This document shows positions 40,901 to 49,900 of a stretch of 64,000 bases of DNA, piece by piece (position 1 is the stretch's first letter; every line of letters begins with the position of its first letter). The position numbers and the translations under genes were made by a program. A model generated the notes under the pieces. The model was not told the origin of the DNA and searched no databases. It saw nothing but the letters and a program-made list of their open reading frames with translations. Source of the stretch: Theristus sp. LFF4_11 (Eukaryota; Nematoda; Chromadorea; Monhysterida; Xyalidae). The stretch spans positions 124,001 to 188,000 of the forward strand of contig JASANC010001810.1 in NCBI GenBank assembly GCA_030248135.1, given 5' to 3'.

Positions 40901-43900
40901 TCAGTGGACGCACAGCGAATTAGCAGCACATGTGCCAATGCTTACTCGCTCATGTCATTCTACGTACGACGCATTAAAAACTTCACTCGTACTCGAATGT
41001 CGAATCGGATCATTCTCTTCGATGATTGCTCTGGCCGTTGATTCTCACAAAAAGTGAGTAATCCGTCACATGATTCGCCAAAGTCAGTCAATCGGTAGAA
41101 ATTGTCGCGGATATCGAATCAAAAACGACAAAACAGAATCATGTCAAAAGAAACATTATCAAAAAACACTAACCGTCGCATGGCAGCCTCCCAGAGCTCG
41201 GATCCCTCCTTCGACAGATCAAGGCAGTCCACCTCCTTTGCGTTCATGTATGCAACGTTCACCTCATCAACCGCATTCGCGTCCGCCACATCCATCACCG
41301 GCTCCGTTGGTTCGCCTTTCACCTGGTACAGGAGCACAACCTTTTTGGTCAAAAACTCTCGGTTCCCAGTTGCCGTTTGTGTAGATCAACAACAATGAAA
41401 TCTTTTTGTGCGTTCAAAAACAGCGCCCCCCCCCGTCAGCAAGTTGTGCTCAAATGTGTGTGCCAATGCATCACAGAAACATGCTTAAAAGCAGTGTTGC
41501 AACTGAGTCCAAACCTCAGGTGTATCAGGTGAATCGCCGCCCGGTCGCGTTGCAGGTCGCAGCACCCGTGTGATCACTGTACGCAGCTGTTCGTGTTGAC
41601 GACGGAATCTAAATACAAATAATAATTGGCTAAATAATACAAATGGAAAAAACGAATTCGCCAAACACTGGTCTAGCACTGGAGTTGACAAGCTACTATC
41701 AATTTTTTCGGTTCTGCGACTCAATGCGTTTACAGAGGTCTGGGACACTTGGAACGTGGCCCTGGTCCTGTTTAGGGGACTCGGATCTCTTTACCAACTT
41801 TGAATTTGCGCGTCACTGTTTGGTAATTGGAGATGACAAAAATGGTACTTCGTAGCGTTCATGGAAATTATACCAGCAAAACTGCCGAATTGCAGTTGAA
41901 CACGACACAGCAAAGTGGCTGCATTCAAGAAGTGCCAGCTGAGCATAATGCAGCCAAGGAGCTTGATGTCAAGTCAACTTATCCGCATCCGCAGTGGGAA
42001 TATGATAACTTTTTCTCTCACTTTCTCATTTGATCGAGTCGCGCCTGGAGATTCTTGTGCGCCGGTTGCACACGCCATCCGGACATTTTCAGCGGCTCCG
42101 TGCTGCGTTTCTTCTTGCTGATCTCACGCAGCAACTGCTGCAGCTTGTCATACTCGTCGTCCCAGCACGTGAAGATCTCGGCGCAACCGCTCATGATCTG
42201 GCGATGCGAATAAAGTTTGCAGTAGAATTCGAAATCATGGACAACTTGCTGACCGATTGGTGATCACGTGATGAAGGCATTGCTGTCGAGGCAACGAATG
42301 TCCTGAACAGAATGCCTGCTTCACGCGACGACCCTCCAATCAGCTGATTGCCTGTAATTTACAATTCGACTGCATGTTTGTGTCAACGGGGAGAATGGAG
42401 ATGAACTGCGTGGATTGGCTACCTTTAGAATTCAGCAGAACAACTGGTCGCCCTCTACTGATTCAGCCAATGAACAAGTTCAATCGGTTTTGGTGATTCT
42501 TTTAATCCCGATTGGTCGTTCATAAACGACCTTTAGAAGACATCCAACAAGAGAACCAGCTTACATCAGCACAACACAAATTCGGTTTTTTCACAACGAC
42601 CAACCTGATCGAAATCCTGAATGGGCACGTGCATCAGACGTCGTGTGTTGAGCACTTTGAGCATTTGCGCCTGCAGATCACGTGAGATCGCTTCAACCAG
42701 GCGAAGACAACGATCAAGTGGATAATGCGTGTTGCGCACCTGGAAATATTAGACAATGAATGGCGGAACTGGTTAAAAATGAAACTGGTTGTATCGACGG
42801 ATTACTGTGTACTCAATCCGTTCCTTAAGGCCCGTTTAGCTGTCCGGACGTTGACACACGTCGCCGTACAGACAGACACGGACGCATAAACGATGACGTG
42901 AGATGAAGTGACGTGCCGGATGGTTTTAGAATTTTTGCTCGTTTATGCGTCCGTACGGCGACATGCGTCGACGTTCAGGCAGATACGGACGCATAAACGA
43001 TGACGTGCCGTGAAGTGACGTGACGTTGCATTTTAGGTTCTGCCCTAAAAAGCCGTACGTCAGCAAGCAAAATTCAATCAAGTTGTGTGTCAAATTGAAA
43101 TTGAATATTTGCGACAACAACCAATGGATTGCAACTCAAATTCGAAACGACCCACAGATTCAAGTCTTTTGAAATTTCGTCTTTCGCTCAAGTCTTTCGA
43201 GTAGTTATTCAATGCAGAGCAGAAGAACAGGCGAAAACACATTGGGTTTTTCAACAGTGCGCGTGCACAAATAGTTTGCTGCGGCTGCACAATTGCTTTG
43301 GACTATACAGCCAGCGGCAACCACGACAGCATGGCGCAGTGGTTCGTTAATGGTTCGGCTCTCAGACTGTGCAGATGAAATTTTTCACCTTTTTTGCCGC
43401 ACGACAAAAAATCTTTGGTGTTCTGTGGATTGCTATGATTTCAAAACAAAGTCACTCACAAATTTGTATCCAGCCTTTCAAGCTCTGTTATTTTGTTGTG
43501 AATAGCCAAAGCAGCTAATTGGTTGGTGATCGAGATGCGTACATTTTGTGCAAACCAATCTCAGTATCCCCACAACAATGTCTGCACAGAAAGCATGCAT
43601 CACGTGACCACCAACCAATCAGCTGACTCCCTATAATTTAAAGCTCGACTGTGGAGTTCATGTGATGGCTGAAACTCACTTAGTTAGTGAATTCACGGAA
43701 TGAAAGCCAAACTGCTGACATTTTTGTTTGAGAATATAGAAAATAATCAGAAAAATTGTCTATTTCAGGACGATAGTGAGCATGTGCTCGCAATGCAGAA
43801 CAACAAAAGTAAACAAAATTGATAAAATCGAACTTTGACGCACGGCTTTTTAGGGGAGAACCTAAAACCATCCGGCACGTCACGGCACGTCACGTCATCG

Positions 43901-46900
43901 TTTATGCGTCCGTATCTGTCTGAACGTCGACGCACGTCGCCGTATAGGGGCATAAACGAGCGCGTGTTCTAAAACCATCCGGCACGTCACGGCACGTCAC
44001 GTCATCGTTTATGCGTCCGTATCTGTCTGAACGTCGACGTACGTCGCCGTACAGGGGCATAAACGAGCGCGAGTTCTAAAACAAGACGTGACGTGCCGTG
44101 ACGTGCCGGATTGCTCTTTTTTGCAGCATAAACGAGGTTTGACGTGACGTGACGTGCCGTGCCGGATGCAAATACGGACGGCTAAACGGGCCTTAAATCG
44201 GTGTCAATGTCTGGTGCGAAAAAAGCGGATTATTTTGAATCAGCATGTTACTAATAATTTAGTTTACCGTATTAAATTTAATAATATTAATTTACTACTC
44301 TCTCCTTTTCAATAACCGATCAATGAAAAAATTGAAATGACCATTGAAAAAAATCAATTTTCACAATTCAGTGTCAATCGAAGCAAAAACTACGCTAACT
44401 TTTCGTAAATGTGCAAAGATCGCCAACAACGCCGACCGAATCTTGTCCAGCTCTGTAACGCTGAGCAGCTCGTTTAACGGGAAATCCTTCATCAGCCCAT
44501 TGTAGTCTTTCACGGTGTCCAGCGTTTTCTTCAGGCCTGAAAAAGTGAGAGAACAGACACAAACGTTTCACAAACTGCCGCCTGCTTCTCATATCCGTTA
44601 GCATCAAGCGTTAAAGCGAGTAGATGCGCCATGGAGCTAGCTGATGGTGAATAAACCATCTGCGACCTGACACATAAATTGGTGCGACTCCAACAACAAA
44701 ACAATAACATTTCGATGTAAGAAGCAAACTCCAGCTCTAACACGGTCAAAACTCAGAGCATTTCACAGCGTCTCAATCACCACTGACCAGTGTCTGCGTC
44801 GAACGCCACCGTGGCCTGGAACCGTTTGCCGAGTTTCAGCACTTCCAACGTCAGACACACCTCGGGCGACTCGCGTTTCTCGTTCAGTTTCAGCAGCGCA
44901 CGCTCCAGATTCAGCCAGAACGTGATCTCCTGCAGCGCCGTGCCGGAGGATGGGTCGCGGTTTAGTTTGGTCACCTGCACGATTGAAGTAGCACTTGTGC
45001 TGACTTGAGTGTCGTTCCATAACTTGGCTTATCAGTGTGTGATGGAACTCTGCACGTAGCCCTTTGATTGGAGCTTGCGCGGGCGTCATCGCTTACATCA
45101 TCGTCGGACCGAACCGAATCATGCGGCTCAAAAGCGGTTTAGTAATTGATCAATCAAGGTTTTACGAATTGTTATGTTGCCGTTTTCCATGAAAACAGTT
45201 CGCAACACACATTCTGAATTTCGCGGATCCATTTGTTCACGTAGTTCTGCAGCGAATTCAGATACGACGAATCTTCGACTTTGTCGGCGAAGTCGGTGCC
45301 GACGCTCGCCAGCGGTTTGCGGCGTTCTTCAGCGGCTCGCTTTATTGCGGCCTGAAAGCAAACAAGCTGCATTCAACAGTATTTGCTTGTTGAAAATGAC
45401 TCAGCAAAGCAGCGGATCCGTGAAACGGTCCACAGAACCGTGGTATAGTTGCCATTGAAACTCTGAACTCGTAAGACGGCAATGTGCGGTCAACTCACCC
45501 ACCTACACCGTCGCACTAAGTATACGAACACAAAACCTTGCAAATATTTTATTTTTTTCCTAAAATCGCTCTTATCTCGCAGAATGGCAGCATCAAATTG
45601 AATCCTATAGCGGCGGGCCCAATCGTAATACCGATTACCGATTAAATATTTATATGGTGCCTTTTGGCCTAATCTCACAATAACACGTGACAAACCATCC
45701 TATCCTACCATAACAAAGTTGAAATTGACTTATAGTGTGGTGTCACCATCATAATTCTTGCCTGAATGCTTGGGTGAATCTGCAGCACCACATCTGGAAT
45801 GTCAATGTTCTGCTGTAAATGCAGCAGGCCAAGCTCGAGGTCAGCGAGATTCTTCTCGACAGCCGGCGCAAGCTTGTCGCCGTCACGGTAGCTGCAAAAA
45901 AGTGAATTTTCATAAAGATAATAGTACACTATGATTGTTTAAACCTGTGACACTTTTTCGCAGAATACAGAGCTCACGAAAGAAAGAATGGGAGTTGCTA
46001 GTATTTATTTATATACTTGGATTATTTCAACCAAACCAGTCACATTCATTCTCCGAGCACCAATGCGCGCATAGATAATGCATCAATGCGTTTCATGCAG
46101 CATGACGCGGGAATTCAAAACTTGGTACACACGATTCGGCAACCAGGAGAACCAACCACTCGCGGCGCCCCGCGGCGACCGTTGTAAGCAATGAATTGTT
46201 TCAGTTTCAGAACGTTCACGTTGTAACAACACAATTTCGATGAACAAATTAAACCAGAATTTCAGAGAACAAGCATGGAATTCACTGCCATGGACGAATT
46301 CAAAAGCACGCAGCGCCTTTTTGTGTTTTAAACTTTTTTGTGTAATTCCAATTCCGCATTTCCTGTGCGCTGTTTTTGCAATGCAGGTAGACACGTCGCA
46401 CTGAAAGCCCAAGAAGACCAGAGACCGCAAGCGAACAGCAACCCTTGTGTTGCAACGCTTGCACATTTGCGGTGTGCAACCATCGTTTGACGGCCTGTCG
46501 AGCTTGCGGATGTTCCGTTCTGCTTGCCTTCCGCTCTAAAAACGCCTTCCTCTTCGCTGCCGGTACAAGCGCGACGACAACGATGACAGTCGCTGCGACT
46601 CTGCAGATGCTCGCTAGCTTCCGGCGTCTCGAAGGCTCGTTTGGACGCTGCTGGTGCACTGCAACCGGTGTGTCCGCTGCTGCAGGCACGCCAGATGGGG
46701 ATGGCCGGTTGGGGGCCGCTCCCGTCGCCTCGCAGGGGTGACGATGATGAGTCGCTGTTCAACTTCGCTGAGGTCCGAGGCCTTGATGTTCCATTGGTGA
46801 CTTGATGACTGCTGACGAGACACAATGGAGCTCTACGGTAGGAAAGGGAAGAAAAATAGGAGAAGGGGTAAAAGGAGAGGAAGAGGGACAAAGAAAAAAG

Positions 46901-49900
46901 AAAAAAGAAAGGACAGCCAGAGGAGGAACAAGACAAGCAAAGTAAAAAAAGATAAGCACACTTAGAATACAAGACGACGTTGTTGTTGCATCAAATTTCA
47001 GAATAGTTTTGTTTGAAAATAGTTTGAATTTTTTTTGCAAATGCTGTTTTTTAAGTTTTGAAACTTGGTTGATCAAAAATGGATGATTTGTTCGACTGAC
47101 CGCACCAAATTTGGGGTAACCTGGTAGATGATGCCTGTTCCAATGCCTTTTCCGACCAACCGTCATGCCTGTTCCTGCATCGGCCTCAGAAAAGGCATAC
47201 CAGGCTCCCGTGCATGTCTGATTCTTCTGAGTACTATGGTCTCGTTCGCTTTGCATTCTGCGAAAAAAGCAACAGGTTTAAAGAAATACTCTTTAGTCCA
47301 TGAAACAAAAATTCGTTCACGAAAAAAGTTGACAGAACTTTTGAAATTGCAATACAAAATCAGAAAGTTTGTGGTTGCAGCTTTTTTATGTTTCACCGCC
47401 CCTTTCTAGTTTTAAATCCTTATCTGTTTTGTCATGTCATTCATTTCTACAGCGCAAAACGCACAGAACACTGTGACGTGACTCACAGGTTCAACCACAC
47501 GATTCACAGGTCACACATCTTTGTTTCATTGCATTTTCCCCATCAATCGAAACAATATCATAAAAAAACCTACAGCAGCACAGCACCGCACGACACCACC
47601 AGCAATCTCAGCTACACGAGAATAATAGTCAAACACAAACCTGGCTGGACGAAGCTACCCGAATAAATCTCGCACACAACCCACACAGAATTGCACAACA
47701 CACGTAAATCCAGATACATCGTCAAAACATGTTCGAGAATAAAAATTGCAAAGCAAAAGCAAGCGAAAAGCAACGTGTGCGCACCTGTCGCCACGGCCGC
47801 TCTCGCTGATGAACGATTTGAAAAACGGCGACACTGCCGCTGAGAGATACGAGTGCAGCATCTCGTACGGGTTGCCGTCGGTGAGATCGATAAAGCGCAG
47901 CTGCTGCGCCACCGGCTTCTCGGCGTCCAGCAGGCCGCTGCGTTTGATCAGCACCAGACTGCAACAAGTGTACACCAGGCGCCTTTTACAAAACGCCCTC
48001 TGAACTCAAATTTTCAGGTGACTTGCTGTGTTTAGATTTTAGGTGTTCAAAAACAAACTACCCTAAAATGGCTGCCAACAGCACTAAGAATGCAACGATG
48101 CATGAAATAAACGCGAATTCTGTCCGAGAACAGCGTCTACGATAGTACTAGTACCGTCACCGTGTTTTGCGGTAGTCGACATTGGCCATCAAATTTAATA
48201 ACAATAGAATGTTTTGAACTTAAAAATCCTCCCTTTAGGGTTGTGAAAACGCATTTCCCTTCACGATTTTTAGATGTTTTCTGACACCTGAGTCCAAAAT
48301 GTCAGGGAGAGATGCCATGGTTTGTAATTTAGACTTGCTGACTGGTTGCATTTGAGCAGGCTGAGCTGATTGGTTGGCTGAGCAGAGCTGGCTGGCACTA
48401 AGCAGAATAAACAGACGGAGGCGACGCACTACAAAACCTAAATCCGGCAAAACAAAACAAGAGCTTTTTTAAAACAAAATCGATTCCCGTTGCAAGTTAC
48501 AACGAAAAACGATTGATTAAAACATTCGTTTCAATAGATGATAAAAAACCGAAGCTGCTAGTTACGCCAATTCAACAAGCGAACGAAGTACGAGTTACGA
48601 CAAAACGTCACTGATTTGCCATGAGACAGAGGCGCTGCTGACACCAAGCCCAGACAACCAGTTAGTTACTCGTAGCTGATGCCTGGCCAACAAGCAAGTA
48701 GCAACGAGAAGAATGTTGCAGTTTCAACGACCAACCTTGTCACACGTTGGTTGTTGAACTTGACGACACTAGTGATGTTGTACGTGGCCATGTCTGCGTC
48801 CAAGTCGCTCTCCGTTGCCGACAACTCGCCAGTTTCGGTCTCTGAAACAACGGACACTGCTGGATTATCTTTGCAAGTGAAACGAGAAACTTTAGAACTT
48901 GGCACAAACACGCTCCACCGCTGCCGAAACGTGTTGACAATCAAGGATTATCATTGTGGAGGCGTCACTATGATCTATGACGTCGTCTGATAAAAAGCAC
49001 CGCAAGTTTCGTCACAATGACAAACAACAAATGTGCAACACTGTAATCCGCGGCACAGGCACCCGTTTGCTCGTTCAGAGGCAAAAGATTCCACAGAGGT
49101 CGCAATGAACAACATTATTTAACTAGCCGTTCTTTCAGTTTCAGTGCTTTCAATTAGCAACAAAATGTGCCGCAGCAGCACAGTTCCGCAAACACAACGA
49201 AACGTAATAATCTCAATAACTTAGCGCACGAAAACAATAAGCTAATGAAAAAAAAACATTGGGAATTGACACAAGAATACACCATCAGCTGACTGGTTGG
49301 TACTGTGATCACGTGATGCATGCTTTCTGTGCAGGCATTGCTGTGGAGGCGGAGCCTGCGCTGCATAGACAGCATGCGATCACCAAGCAATCAGCTGATT
49401 GCCTACAATTCAGAGTGTCGTTCACCTCTAGCACTGGGCACACGCTCGATCGCGAGCACCGGCACTTGCGGGTCGCCAATGAACTTTTTCATCTCAGCGA
49501 GCGAGTCTGAGCGCTTGGCGCACGCGTCAAACGCGGCCATTTTCGCGTCGATGTTGGCGGCGGTTGCATCTTCCAAAAGAACTTGCACCAGGCGCCGTAG
49601 GTGGTTCGTCAGCACCACCGGCGAACACAGCTCCACCTGGAAACCGTGTCGTCGTTGGTTGTATGGTGTTCGTGTGGCATACAATGGCACGCACAATAAT
49701 AATTCGATTTTACAGTTTTACACCGAGGCGCAGCAAAACTGATGCGGAAATACGGGACGGGTGACAAATAGTATGCCGATGAATGAACATCAAGTGTTCC
49801 ACTCAGTACTTCAGTCACCACGACGCGAGGCGGCGAAAGAAAAAATATCTGATGGTGTCACTCCATAGTTGTTCCAGAGCCGAGGGGTTGGGGGGGGGGG

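Larger units (their letters stand above)
42829..44192. mobile_element. TTAA-flanked 1.36-kb inverted-repeat element
   Basis: Ends GGCCCGTTTAGC and GCTAAACGGGCC are bordered by TTAA at 42825-42828 and 44193-44196, the target duplication of piggyBac-type elements. Each arm is built from near-repeats of about 100 bp, two on the left (42834-42925 and 42926-43030) and two exact-length 107-bp units on the right (43862-43968 and 43969-44075), in inverted orientation. The arms contain many TGACGTG and CACGTCA motifs. No transposase frame was recognised. It lies in the intron between dynein exons 8 and 9. Confidence 0.8.

Noticed and set aside
43331..43375. tRNA-like or SINE-like start (TGGCGCAGTGGTTCGTTAAT)
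   Set aside because: It resembles a Pol III A box, but no B box at the right distance and no cloverleaf could be formed.
46328..46972. 215-residue minus-strand open frame as an independent gene
   Set aside because: Very hydrophobic start followed by frames that overlap on both strands; no family resemblance.
45892..47784. Long Cys/His-containing open frames in the intron between dynein exons 4 and 5 (near 46083-46972), possibly a decayed transposase tail
   Set aside because: The Cys spacing (CKRC ... QCDVSTC) is suggestive, but the readings need several frames, have no catalytic motif, and no terminal repeats were found around them.
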